DNA of 64,000 nt from BAIKAL-G1 sp943369525 (lineage in GTDB: Bacteria; Cyanobacteriota; Cyanobacteriia; PCC-6307; Cyanobiaceae), in NCBI GenBank assembly GCA_943369525.1, contig CALRNL020000003.1, positions 62,001 through 126,000 on the forward strand. The letters run 5' to 3'. Shown piece after piece: positions 51,441-59,742 of this stretch. Under the pieces are notes generated by a model. It had not been told where the DNA came from and did not search any database. It was given only the letters and a program-made list of their open reading frames with translations. Every line of letters starts with the position of its first letter. Position 1 is the first letter of the stretch. Position numbers and translations under genes: made by a program.

Positions 51441-52948
51441 GCCAGGCCTGGGCCGACCAGCTGGATTTACTGATCCGCGCCCGCACGCCGATCCTCTGGA
51501 TCCGGAGCGGCGAGGAGGAGCGCACCATCACCCTGCTCGAGGGGGCGGCCAGGCGCCTGGGCAACCGCACCCTGCTGGTGTGGGATTTCATCACGGGCTT
51601 GGGCGGCCTGCCCGGCCGCCAGGGGGAGGCCAGCCGCAATCCCCTCGGAGCCCTCGATGGTCTCAACGCCCTGCCGCCCGAGGCCGCCGGCATCCTGGTC
51701 TTGAAGGATTTCCATCGCTACTGCGAGGACGCCAGCATCTGTCGCCGCCTGCGCAACCTGGCCAGTGAGCTGCGCCAGGTGCCCCGCACCTTGGTGATCA
51801 CGGCTAGCCAGTGGCAGGTGCCCACCGACCTCCAAGACTGCATTACCCAGCTGGAGTTGCCCCTGCCGGAGGCGGCTGAGATCCGGGCCCTGCTCGCCAG
51901 TATCGCCGAGGCCTGTGGCCAACGGTTGGATGGGGCGGTGCTGGAGGAGCTCAGCCAGGGCTGCTGCGGCCTCAGCGAGCAGCGGATCCGCCAGGTGGCC
52001 GCCCGGGGGCTGGCCCGGAGCGGCCACCTCGGCGCCGAGGACCTGGCCGAGGTGCTGGAGGAGAAGCGCCAGGCGATCGCCCGCAGCGAGCTGTTGGAGT
52101 ATTGCCCCAGCGGGGCTAGCCCGGCGGACATCGGCGGCCATGGCGCCCTCAAGCAATGGCTGGCGCAACGGCACCAGGCCTTCAGTGAGGGGGCGCGCCG
52201 CTACGGCCTGCCCCTGCCCCGCGGCGTGCTGCTGGTGGGCCCCCAGGGCACGGGCAAGTCGCTCACGGCCAAGGCGATCGCCCATGGCTGGGCCATGCCC
52301 CTGCTGCGCCTCGATGTGGGCCGCCTATTCACCGGCCTGGTGGGGGCCAGTGAGGCCCGCAGCCGCGAGATGATCCAGCTGGCCGAGGCGATGGCCCCCT
52401 GCGTGCTCTGGATCGATGAGATCGACAAGGGCTTCAGCGCCGCCCTCGGTGGCGATGGCCGCAGCGACGGCGGCACCAGCCAGCGGGTGCTGGCCAGCCT
52501 GCTTACCTGGATGGCCGAAAAGACCAGCGCCGTGTTTGTGGTGGCCACGGCCAACGGGGTGGAGCGCCTGCCGGCCGAACTCCTGCGCAAGGGCCGCTTC
52601 GATGAGATCTTCCTGCTGGCCCTGCCCGATGCCAGCGAACGGCGCGCCATCCTCGATCTGCAGCTCAAACGGCGCCGCCCCGGCCACGGCCTGCCCCTCG
52701 AGGTGGTGGTGGATCGCACCGCCGGCTTCTCGGGCGCCGAACTGGAGCAGGTGGTGATCGAGGCCATGCACCTGGCCTTCGCCGAAAATAGGGAGTTCGG
52801 CGAAACCGATCTGATCGGTGCGGCCGCCCAGCTGGTGCCCCTCTCGCGCACGGCCCGGGAACAACTGGAGGCCCTGGAGCAATGGGCCAGCAGTGGCCGG
52901 GCCCGGCCGGCGGCGAGTCGGGTGGGCGCCAACCTAGGCCTCGCCTGA
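51437..52948 (+). CDS. ycf46: AAA+ ATPase, Ycf46-like
   Basis: Ycf46 is a large AAA+ protein of cyanobacteria and some plastids, reported to matter for photosynthetic acclimation. The 503-residue product has an N-terminal domain with conserved LDLLIRARTPILWIRSGEEERT. The AAA core has Walker A GPQGTGKS, Walker B VLWIDEIDKGF and the sensor region RKGRFDEIFLLALPD. All ATPase motifs appear intact. It overlaps the DUF177 stop. A HIP1 octamer (52949-52956) begins at its stop codon. Confidence 0.92.
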   Translation: MSQAWADQLDLLIRARTPILWIRSGEEERTITLLEGAARRLGNRTLLVWDFITGLGGLPGRQGEASRNPLGALDGLNALPPEAAGILVLKDFHRYCEDASICRRLRNLASELRQVPRTLVITASQWQVPTDLQDCITQLELPLPEAAEIRALLASIAEACGQRLDGAVLEELSQGCCGLSEQRIRQVAARGLARSGHLGAEDLAEVLEEKRQAIARSELLEYCPSGASPADIGGHGALKQWLAQRHQAFSEGARRYGLPLPRGVLLVGPQGTGKSLTAKAIAHGWAMPLLRLDVGRLFTGLVGASEARSREMIQLAEAMAPCVLWIDEIDKGFSAALGGDGRSDGGTSQRVLASLLTWMAEKTSAVFVVATANGVERLPAELLRKGRFDEIFLLALPDASERRAILDLQLKRRRPGHGLPLEVVVDRTAGFSGAELEQVVIEAMHLAFAENREFGETDLIGAAAQLVPLSRTAREQLEALEQWASSGRARPAASRVGANLGLA

Positions 52949-52999
52949 GCGATCGCACCCCCATCCCCCACCCTTGGGCTAGGGGATTCCCCTGTTGCC

Positions 53000-53117
53000 G
53001 TTGCTTGGGCCCGATTGAGGCCGCAAGCAACTAGCCATGGAAGCCCTGGTTGTCTAGGCAGATTGCGGCAAGTAACGAACACCAACGCCAGGTAACGAAG
53101 CTCCGGTTGCGGCAAGT
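53000..53117. repeat. Hairpin and paired direct repeats between ycf46 and the small ORF
   Basis: GTTGCTTG (53000-53007) pairs with CAAGCAAC (53024-53031), with extra inner GGCC pairing, making a stable stem. Downstream, TTGCGGCAAGT occurs at 53063-53073 and 53107-53117, and GTAACGAA at 53072-53079 and 53092-53099. Together they form a compact nested repeat block 50 nt before the next ORF. This could be a protein-binding region. No T-run follows, so a simple terminator is unlikely. Confidence 0.5.
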
Positions 53118-53164
53118 CTGCAGCCGCAACCATCCTTAACTTCGGTTCATTCGTGGACCCCTGA

Positions 53165-53326
53165 GTGAACAGCCGCCCCTCGATCGTGACCCAACTGGCC
53201 GTTGCTTGTCTGGGGGCCGGAGTGATCACCACCTTCGCCGTCGCCCAGGGCCAGAACCCGATCACCGCCCTGGGGATCACCCTCTTCTCCGCCCTGGCGG
53301 CAGTGGCCCTTGGCCAGGTGGTTTGA
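53165..53326 (+). CDS. Small membrane protein, 53 residues
   Basis: Starting with a GTG, this reads MNSRPSIVTQLAVACLGAGV... and has two hydrophobic segments (10-28 and 35-52) joined by GQNPIT. The sequence looks like a compact two-helix membrane protein. I do not recognise the family. Cyanobacterial genomes do carry conserved small proteins of this type. It follows a repeat block and lies before a weak inverted repeat (53359-53392). Support: fully open frame, sensible hydrophobic pattern and no competing gene on either strand. Confidence 0.55.
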   Translation: MNSRPSIVTQLAVACLGAGVITTFAVAQGQNPITALGITLFSALAAVALGQVV

Positions 53327-53358
53327 GCCTGTAATCAAGGCTCAAAGAACAGTGACTT

Positions 53359-53392
53359 GGCCAGCACTCCCGCGCTGAATGACAGGCTGGCC
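53359..53392. repeat. Inverted repeat upstream of the cysteine-lyase-like gene
   Basis: GGCCAGC (53359-53365) pairs exactly with GCTGGCC (53386-53392) across 20 nt. It sits 65 nt before the GTG of the next gene and 32 nt after the small ORF. No T-run is present, so it could be an operator or a weak structure. Confidence 0.35.
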
Positions 53393-53456
53393 TTGAAGGA
53401 ATGCAGATTTTCTACAGAATTTTGACTCGCCTTGCTCTCCCTGCCCAGGCAACTCT

Positions 53457-54638
53457 GTGACTGTTCTGCGGGGCCTCATGCCCGCCCTGGCCCACAAGAC
53501 CTACTTCAACTACGGCGGCCAGGGTCCCTTGCCCGATTCCTCCCTGGAGGCGATCACCGCTAGTTGGCGCACAATCCAGGAGTTGGGCCCGTTCACCTCA
53601 GCAGTGTGGCCCTTCGTGGAGGCCCAGATGGCCACGGTTCGCAGCCGTTTGGCGGCAGCCTGTGGCGTGGGCCCCCATCGCATCGCCCTCACTGAAAATG
53701 TCACCGCTGGCTGCGTGTTGCCCCTTTGGGGGCTGCAGTGGCAAGCCGGCGATGAGCTGCTGATCAGCGACTGCGAGCACCCCGGCGTGGTGGCTGCTTG
53801 CCAGGAATTGGCCCGCCGGGAAGGTTTGGGCTTGGCGGTGTTGCCGGTGCAGGCCATCAGTGCCCAAACGGGCGAGGACCAGCTGGAGGCCGCGGTCCTC
53901 ACCAGCCTGGAGCAGGCCCTCACCGCCCGCACCCGGATGGTGGTGCTCTCCCACCTGCTCTGGAACACGGGCGCGGTGATGCCCATCGCCCAGGTGGCCG
54001 AGCGGCTGCAGGACCATGGCCGCCAGCCCTGGCTGCTGGTGGATGCGGCCCAATCGATGGGCAGCATCCCCGTGGCCGAGGCCGCCGCTGCGGCCGATAT
54101 CTATGCCTTTACGGGGCACAAGTGGTTGTGCGGCCCGGAAGGACTTGGGGGGGTGGCCCTCTCCGAACGTTTGCTGGAGCAGGCCCAGCCGACCCTGATT
54201 GGTTGGCGCAGTCTGCGCCACGAGGGCAGCGCTGCCAGCTCCTGGCATGGCGACGCCCGCCGTTTTGAGGTGGCCACCAGCTGCGTGCCCCTGCTGGCCG
54301 GCCTGGCGAGCTCGATCGATTTGCTTGCGGCTGAAGGCAGCCCCGAGAACCGGCTGGCCCAGATCCGCGCGCGCAGTGGCCAGCTTTGGCAAGGTCTTCA
54401 GGCGATCCCCGGCCTCCAGACCCTGCTCCAGGAGGCGCCGCCAGCCGGGTTGGTCAGTTTCCAGTGCTGCGGTAGCGGCGCCCCCAGCCCGGAGTCGGTG
54501 GTGGCCCAGCTGGGCGAACGGGCCATCTGGCTGCGCAGCCTCGACGATCCCCATTGCCTGCGGGCTTGCACCCACATCACCACCACGGCGGCGGAGGTGG
54601 AGCAGTTGTTGGCGGCGCTGAGGGGATTGATTAGATAG
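53457..54638 (+). CDS. Class V aminotransferase-fold enzyme, cysteine/cystine C-S lyase-like
   Basis: The 393-residue PLP enzyme has VDAAQSMGSIP with the ring-nitrogen Asp196 and TGHKWLCGPEGLGG with the Schiff-base Lys222. It closely follows the pattern of Synechocystis C-DES, which splits cystine or cysteine and can release sulfane sulfur for Fe-S assembly. It lacks an extra catalytic Cys loop near the C-terminus that cysteine desulfurases use. The start is a GTG 130 nt after the small ORF. A possible role is sulfur supply or cysteine detoxification. Confidence 0.78.
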   Translation: MTVLRGLMPALAHKTYFNYGGQGPLPDSSLEAITASWRTIQELGPFTSAVWPFVEAQMATVRSRLAAACGVGPHRIALTENVTAGCVLPLWGLQWQAGDELLISDCEHPGVVAACQELARREGLGLAVLPVQAISAQTGEDQLEAAVLTSLEQALTARTRMVVLSHLLWNTGAVMPIAQVAERLQDHGRQPWLLVDAAQSMGSIPVAEAAAAADIYAFTGHKWLCGPEGLGGVALSERLLEQAQPTLIGWRSLRHEGSAASSWHGDARRFEVATSCVPLLAGLASSIDLLAAEGSPENRLAQIRARSGQLWQGLQAIPGLQTLLQEAPPAGLVSFQCCGSGAPSPESVVAQLGERAIWLRSLDDPHCLRACTHITTTAAEVEQLLAALRGLIR

Positions 54639-54747
54639 GTCAAAAATCTATGTTTTGTCTTTTTATTTGCTCGGTTGTTACGGGCGCCCATGGCGTGCCA
54701 GGGGGGTCTGCCCGATGGACTGGCCAGGGCAACAATTTTTTGGATCG

Positions 54748-54753
54748 TATAAT
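54748..54753 (+). promoter_or_regulatory. Consensus -10 box upstream of the decayed gene
   Basis: TATAAT lies 27 nt before the GTG of the disrupted gene, in an AT-rich segment (54640-54775) unlike the rest of the window. No convincing -35 element is seen at the standard distance, so an extended -10 or activator-dependent promoter would be needed. Confidence 0.45.
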
Positions 54754-54779
54754 TTTTTAGGGTCTGATACCAGAGAACC

Positions 54780-55833
54780 GTGCGCAAGCACTCGCTTGTC
54801 CTTTGCTTGATGGGGCTGAGCGCTGTCCCCGGTGCTATTGCCGCTGAGCCTAATGCGTTAAGGCTCCTGGTCGCCCCCTTGGCGACCAGGCTCCAGTGGT
54901 GATGCAGTACGGCCCTGGTGTCGTTCCCGGCGGCCCTTTTATTGTTCAGGATAAGTTCAAGGGCGTGACTTGGTTCCTTAACTTGACCAAGGGCTTGGCC
55001 CGGGCGATGGAACTCCCCTTCAATAATGGCAACCATGAATCGGCCCTAACGGCAGATGGCCTCACCCTGGCCAGTCCCCATGATGAAACCCTTGGCCCGG
55101 GCGATCCCGAGGGTGGGGGCTTTTATCCCGGCTCCGAAGTCTCCTTGGTCGGTGTTAAATCTGGTCGCAGCAGCGTGTTGACTGCCATGGCCAACCCCCT
55201 GGCTCGACCCAAGCCCCATGGCGCCCATGGGTTAGCCAATGGGGATCTAATCGTCACGGCCCAGCTGGCCAACAGTTTACTTCGTGTTACCAGGTCCCTA
55301 GAGCCCGCGGCAGGCGCCGCAACGGTCTATCGCTTTGCTGGAAGTGCCTGTCACCCCCCACCCCCATTTGGTAGGGGAAATGCCCGCTTCCAGCCTGGGT
55401 GTCAGTGGCTGCCGCTGCACGAACCCTGGGGATCGCTCCAGTTGGGGCGGTGCCTTGGCGGTGGCAGACCTGCAATCTGGCGCCACGCGGGTGTTGCCAG
55501 CGGGTCTGGGCGCCGAGGGAATCACGGTCACCCGCCAAGGGGGTCTTTGTCACCGGCGGATTTGACCATCAAACCATGGTTCATGTTGATCCAACCAGTC
55601 TTAAAGTAAGGGCCGAAATTCTTTTGCCCCGCTGTTCTCTGCCCGCCCGCTTTAGCAGCCCAACGCCTTTGTCTGCAGCACAGGCGATCAAGGCCGGCCT
55701 GGCCGGCAGCAATAACGGGAGTGGGGGCGTCTGTCGTGGCACGTTGCGCAATTCCGATAATCGCCGTTTTGCCGTTCTCGATGGGTTTGCTTGGTCGCCC
55801 CAGGATCTGCCATCCTCCCAAGCGTCTGACTGA
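54780..55833 (+). pseudogene. Frameshifted secreted beta-propeller (YVTN/SMP-30-like) gene
   Basis: Read across frames, this was one gene. A GTG start (54780) opens a signal peptide (RKHSLVLCLMGLSAVPGAIA) that stops at 54900-54902. A second frame, from 54896, gives repeat-like beta-propeller text (ESALTADGLTLASPHDETLG..., RPKPHGAHGLANGDLIVTA). The homology then shifts by one base near 55335 (VPVTPHPHLVGEM...VADLQSGATRVL) and again near 55540 (VFVTGGFDHQTMVHVDP). At least three frame changes separate these parts. The C-terminus is unclear. Sequencing error cannot be excluded, but three shifts plus a hairpin fit decay better. Confidence 0.7.
54866..54890. repeat. Perfect 10-bp hairpin inside the decayed gene
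   Basis: CCTGGTCGCC (54866-54875) and GGCGACCAGG (54881-54890) are exact complements around a CCCTT loop. The hairpin falls where the reading frame of the signal peptide and the propeller part separate. It could be a small inserted hairpin element that caused one of the frameshifts, or a chance stem. Confidence 0.6.
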
Positions 55834-55868
55834 CAAAAAATCCGGCTGGAGCAATCGCCCAGCCGGAT
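55834..55868 (-). terminator. Rho-independent terminator of aqpZ
   Basis: On the minus strand, ATCCGGCTGG/CCAGCCGGAT pair perfectly (10 bp, 9-nt loop) and are followed by a run of six T. The element lies 35 nt after the aqpZ stop and therefore ends its message. The plus-strand copy carries only a leading A-run, so it is oriented for aqpZ. Confidence 0.88.
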
Positions 55869-55902
55869 CGTTGTTGCGTCTGAACGACCGGCCCAGCGTT
55901 GC

Positions 55903-56625
55903 TCAGCCTGGCTCGGACTGCAACACCCGGCCATAGAGCCAGCCGGCCAGGATGGCACCCACGATCGGCGCAAGCCAGAACAGCCAGAGTTGCTCCACCG
56001 CCGCGCCGCCAACCCAGAGGGCCACGCCCGTGCTGCGGGCGGGGTTCACCGAGGTGTTGGTGACTGGGATGCTGATCAAGTGGATTAATGTGAGCGAAAG
56101 GCCGATCGGCACGCCGGCAAAGCCGCTGGGGGCGAGCCGGTCGGTGGTGCCCAGAATCACTAGCAGGAAGATGAACGTGAGCAGCACTTCGGTGACTAGG
56201 GCGGCAGCAAAGCCGTAGCCCCCGGGGGAATGGGCGCCGAAGCCATTGGTGGCCAGGGGGTTGCTGCCAGCCAGCTCAAATCCGGGCCGGCCGCTGGCAA
56301 TCAGCTTGAGCACCCCGCCCGCCAATACGGCGCCAATCACTTGGGCCGCGATATAAGGCAGCAGGCTAGAGCCGGGAAACTTGCCGGAGGCCCAGAAGCC
56401 GAAGCTCACGGCCGGATTGATGTGGCAACCGGAGATGTGGCCGATTGTGTAGGCCATGGTCAGCAGGGTGAGGCCAAAGGCTAGGGCGACTCCAAGGAAG
56501 CCCAGGCCCAGGGGGTTGGCGGCCGGGTTGTCGTAGGGGAACACCGCCGCCAGCACGGCACTGCCGCAACCCCCCAGCACGAGCCAGAAGGTGCCGATCA
56601 ACTCGGCAAGGAATTTCCTAGACAT
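55903..56625 (-). CDS. aqpZ: Aquaporin Z
   Basis: AqpZ is a membrane channel that allows rapid water movement and is involved in osmotic adaptation. The 240-residue product has the two NPA loops (INPA near 69-72 and VNPA near 193-196). It also has the AqpZ-type aromatic/arginine filter (Phe50, His182, Thr191, Arg197). VGHISG-like GHISGCHINPAVS and TDRLAPSGFAGVPIGL match E. coli AqpZ closely. The ATG at 56625 is canonical. A clear terminator follows. It sits beside the decayed gene, in an area of mixed composition. Confidence 0.95.
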   Translation of the reverse strand: MSRKFLAELIGTFWLVLGGCGSAVLAAVFPYDNPAANPLGLGFLGVALAFGLTLLTMAYTIGHISGCHINPAVSFGFWASGKFPGSSLLPYIAAQVIGAVLAGGVLKLIASGRPGFELAGSNPLATNGFGAHSPGGYGFAAALVTEVLLTFIFLLVILGTTDRLAPSGFAGVPIGLSLTLIHLISIPVTNTSVNPARSTGVALWVGGAAVEQLWLFWLAPIVGAILAGWLYGRVLQSEPG

Positions 56626-56735
56626 AAACGGGCAATCAATCCCGCGAGGGATAGGCAAAGGTGCACCAGGAGCTTGGCGGCCTTAGGGATAGGCGCAGGC
56701 CTTTGAATCAAATTGACACCGAATCCTTGTCAGCT

Positions 56736-58337
56736 TCAGCCGGGCCAGCGGCCCAGGGCTAACTCGGCCTGTTCCCGGTCATCGAAATGGATGCGGCCCG
56801 TGGCCAGGATTTGGTAATCCTCGTGGCCTTTGCCGGCGATCAGCACCAGGTCGTCTGCCCCAGCACTGGCGATCGCTGCGGCGATTGCCAGGGCCCGATC
56901 GGGCTCGACCCGCAGGTCGGTTCCGCTGGGAATCCCTGCCACCACATCGGCCAGGATGGCTTGGGGCTCCTCGCTGCGCGGGTTATCGGAGGTCACCACC
57001 ACCCGGTCGGCCAGGCGGGCGGCGATGGCTCCCATCTGCGGTCGCTTGCCCCGGTCCCGGTCGCCGCCGCAGCCGAACACGCAGATCAGCTGGCCCTTGG
57101 CAAAGGGCCGGCAGGCCGCCAGGGCGCTTTCGAGGCCATCCGGGGTGTGGGCGTAGTCCACCAGCACGGCGGGTCCCTGGAGCGACGGGGCTGGGGCTCC
57201 GGCGGCCGTTCCGGCGCTGGGGGCCAGGCCCACCCGTTGCATGCGGCCGGGTACGCCCGGGAAGCTGGCCGCCGCCGCCAGCAGGCCTGCCAGGGGCAAA
57301 CCCTGCTGCAGCAGGGCTGCCACCGCCTCCAGCAGGTTCATCAGGTTGAAGCGGCCCAGTAGGGGCGACTGGAACGGCCCCTCCCCCAGGGGACTCCAAA
57401 GGGTGCCACCCACGCCATGGGGGCCGATGACGAGGTTGCGGAAGCCCAGCTCGGCCTGGTCCGCCGAGGGGGCCTCCAGGGAACAGCGCCAGCAGCTGGT
57501 CCCCAGGCGCTCCGCCAGCCGGGCGCCCCAGGGGTCATCGCAATTCACCACGGCTTTGGCGCCCAAGCGGGGGTTGGCCTGGGTGCTGGCCCCAACCTCG
57601 GCCGGTTGGTCCAGGAGTGGTGGGGCGAAGAGCTTGGCCTTGGCCTCGAAATAGGCCTCCATCGACTTGTGGTAGTCGAGGTGGTCCTGGGTGAGGTTGG
57701 TGAACACGGCGCCGGCGAAGCGGCAGCCGGCGCTGCGCTGTTGATCGAGGCCATGGGAGCTCACCTCCATCGCCCCGATCCGGGCGCCCGCCGCCACCGC
57801 CTGGGCCAGCTGGGCTTGGAGCTGATCGGCGAAGGCCGTGGTGTGGCTGGCGCCCTGACTATGGCCGGGCCAGCGGTTCACCAGGGTGCCGAACAGGGCC
57901 ACGGGGTAGCCGCAGGCGCCCGCCAGGTGCTCGATCAGGCTGGTGGTGGTGGTTTTGCCATTGGTGCCGGTAACACCGATGAGAGCCAGCTGGTGGCTGG
58001 GTTGCTGCCAGAAGGCCGCCGCCAGCGGGCCGGCCCAGGCCGCCACCGGCTCCCCCACCACCACCACCGCATCGTCCGGACCCGGGGGGTGGGCTGCTGC
58101 CGCCGCCGGGCCGATGACGGCCGCCGCCGCTCCGGCGGCGAGGGCCTGGGGCCAAAAGCTGCCGCCATCCACAGCCCCGCCCGGCAAGCCCACAAACAGG
58201 CTGCCAGGCGCGATCCGGCGCGAATCACAGCTCACATCGCCCACCTTCGGGTTGGGCAGACCCGGGGGCACGGGCACCCCAGCCTGACGCAGAAGCGGAT
58301 GCAGCTGCTGATGCACGGGCTGCGGCAACGGGCTCAT
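56736..58337 (-). CDS. murE: UDP-N-acetylmuramoyl-tripeptide synthetase MurE (meso-DAP type)
   Basis: MurE adds meso-diaminopimelate to UDP-MurNAc-L-Ala-D-Glu in peptidoglycan synthesis. The 533-residue product has the ATP loop GVTGTNGKTTT and LTQDHLDYHKSMEAYFEAK. The DNPRSEEP motif selects meso-DAP over lysine. Start ATG 58337 gives a typical N-terminus; the frame is open to 58469 with basic leader text. It lies 31 nt downstream of the glutaredoxin-like gene on the same strand, and the aqpZ start is 110 nt beyond its stop. Confidence 0.95.
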   Translation of the reverse strand: MSPLPQPVHQQLHPLLRQAGVPVPPGLPNPKVGDVSCDSRRIAPGSLFVGLPGGAVDGGSFWPQALAAGAAAAVIGPAAAAAHPPGPDDAVVVVGEPVAAWAGPLAAAFWQQPSHQLALIGVTGTNGKTTTTSLIEHLAGACGYPVALFGTLVNRWPGHSQGASHTTAFADQLQAQLAQAVAAGARIGAMEVSSHGLDQQRSAGCRFAGAVFTNLTQDHLDYHKSMEAYFEAKAKLFAPPLLDQPAEVGASTQANPRLGAKAVVNCDDPWGARLAERLGTSCWRCSLEAPSADQAELGFRNLVIGPHGVGGTLWSPLGEGPFQSPLLGRFNLMNLLEAVAALLQQGLPLAGLLAAAASFPGVPGRMQRVGLAPSAGTAAGAPAPSLQGPAVLVDYAHTPDGLESALAACRPFAKGQLICVFGCGGDRDRGKRPQMGAIAARLADRVVVTSDNPRSEEPQAILADVVAGIPSGTDLRVEPDRALAIAAAIASAGADDLVLIAGKGHEDYQILATGRIHFDDREQAELALGRWPG

Positions 58338-58368
58338 CGGGGGGCCGGAGCGCTGGATGGGCCCAGTT

Positions 58369-58689
58369 CTAAGCCGCCGGCGCCTGCAGTCCTGTTCGCC
58401 GCAACCAGTCCGCCAGCCCCGATCCCGCCAGCCGGGGTGACACCCGGGGGAGCTCCTGCCAGCTGCCATCCGGCCTGCGGATCGCCAGCACGGGCACGCT
58501 CATGCCATAGCGGCCCTGCAGTTGCAGATCGTTATCCACATCCACACATTCCAGTGGTGGCGCCGGTTCCAGGGCCCTCAGGCGTTCCTCCAACCCCTCA
58601 CAGAGGCAGCAGCCCTGGCGCGTGAAGAGCACCAGACCTGGCCCGGATTCGCCCTCGGTTGGGCTCGGCATCGACATCGGCAACGGCAT
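58369..58689 (-). CDS. Glutaredoxin-like protein (DUF836)
   Basis: The 106-residue product has the thioredoxin-fold start VLFTRQGCCLCEGLEERL, with Cys27, Cys28 and Cys30, so a CxxC-type active site with an extra Cys. VDVDNDLQLQGRYGMSVPVLAI supplies the cis-Pro region. This pattern belongs to DUF836 glutaredoxin-like proteins. ATG 58689 was picked, with two more ATGs within the next six codons. It sits between murE and yidD. The redox role is inferred and no partner is evident. Confidence 0.82.
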   Translation of the reverse strand: MPLPMSMPSPTEGESGPGLVLFTRQGCCLCEGLEERLRALEPAPPLECVDVDNDLQLQGRYGMSVPVLAIRRPDGSWQELPRVSPRLAGSGLADWLRRTGLQAPAA

Positions 58690-58715
58690 GGGGAGGGGCG
58701 GGCGGCTGGGCCGCT

Positions 58716-58994
58716 TTAATCCGGCACGGGATCGCAACCGCAGGGTGTGAACGGGTGGCAGCGCAGCAGGCGCCGGAGCGTGAGCCAGCCGCCGCGCCAG
58801 GGGCCATGGCGGCCGATCGCCTCCAGCCCGTAGGCGCTGCAGCTGGGGATGAAGCGGCAACGGGGCCCCAGCAGGGGCGAGATCCATTGGCGGTAGGCGC
58901 CGATCAGGGCCAGCAGCAGGGCCTGCAGGGCCCCGGAGAGGGCTGCAAAGGCTGGCGCGAGACCGGACGTTAGGATCGCCTGCTGGCGTGACAA
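58716..58994 (-). CDS. yidD: Membrane protein insertion efficiency factor YidD
   Basis: YidD is a small protein that supports YidC-dependent membrane insertion. The 92-residue product has LLALIGAYRQWISPLLGPRCRFIPSCSAYGLEAIGRHG and the Cys/Pro-rich end LRCHPFTPCGCDPV, which are diagnostic. In many bacteria it lies between rnpA and yidC. Here it is about 8 kb away, beside the glutaredoxin-like gene, on the other strand. The separation is unusual but known in cyanobacteria. It diverges from rpsD with 80 nt between starts. Confidence 0.92.
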   Translation of the reverse strand: MSRQQAILTSGLAPAFAALSGALQALLLALIGAYRQWISPLLGPRCRFIPSCSAYGLEAIGRHGPWRGGWLTLRRLLRCHPFTPCGCDPVPD

Positions 58995-59074
58995 GGGCTG
59001 GGAGGGGGGATTGCGATCTCCAGCATGCTCCTAAACCCGCCACGCCGGCGTTTCAACCCTCGATTTTTTCCCTT

Positions 59075-59683
59075 ATGTCTCGCTACCGCGGCCCTCGCCT
59101 GAGGATCACGCGGCGCTTGGGGGACCTTCCCGGTCTCACCCGTAAGTCCGCCAAGCGGGCTTATCCCCCCGGTCAGCACGGCCAAGCCCGTCGCAAGCGC
59201 TCCGAATACGCCATCCGCCTCGAAGAGAAGCAAAAACTGCGCTTCAACTACGGCATTTCCGAACGTCAGCTGGTTCGCTACGTCAAGAAAGCCCGTGCCC
59301 AGGAAGGTTCCACCGGCACCAACCTGCTCAAGCTTCTGGAAAACAGGCTCGATAACGTCTGCTTCCGCCTCGGTTTTGGCCCCACCGTCCCCGGTGCCCG
59401 CCAGCTGGTTAACCACGGCCACGTCACCGTGAACGGCCGGGTCTTGGACATTCCCAGCTACCAGTGTCGGGCCGGAGATGTGGTCGCGATCCGCGAACGC
59501 AAGGCCAGCAAGGAGCTCGCCCAGGCGAACCTTGAGTTCCCCGGCCTGGCCAACATTCCCCCCCACCTCGAGTTCGACAAGAACAAGATGACGGCCAAGG
59601 TGGGTGGCAAGATCGAGCGCGAATGGGTCGCCCTCGAGATCAACGAACTGCTGGTGGTGGAGTTCTACTCCCGCAAGGTCTGA
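59075..59683 (+). CDS. rpsD: 30S ribosomal protein S4
   Basis: S4 is a primary 16S rRNA binder and a translation-accuracy protein. The 202-residue product has the conserved RYRGPRLRITRRLG start, the S4-domain core NRLDNVCFRLGFGPT and the RQLVNHGHVTVNGR segment. There is no zinc-binding Cys4 in the N-terminus, so it is the C-minus form. The ATG at 59075 has a typical N-terminus; the longer frame adds leader. A terminator follows. It stands alone, as is common in cyanobacteria. Confidence 0.96.
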   Translation: MSRYRGPRLRITRRLGDLPGLTRKSAKRAYPPGQHGQARRKRSEYAIRLEEKQKLRFNYGISERQLVRYVKKARAQEGSTGTNLLKLLENRLDNVCFRLGFGPTVPGARQLVNHGHVTVNGRVLDIPSYQCRAGDVVAIRERKASKELAQANLEFPGLANIPPHLEFDKNKMTAKVGGKIEREWVALEINELLVVEFYSRKV

Positions 59684-59742
59684 AGCCAGCTGGGCCGGCG
59701 CTGCCTGCCGGCCTTTCGTCCCTTCAGCCAACCAGCTACCCG

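Noticed and set aside
58532..58540. Perfect DnaA-box-like TTATCCACA
   Set aside because: It is a single copy inside the glutaredoxin-like coding region, with no dnaA or dnaN nearby, so not a replication origin.
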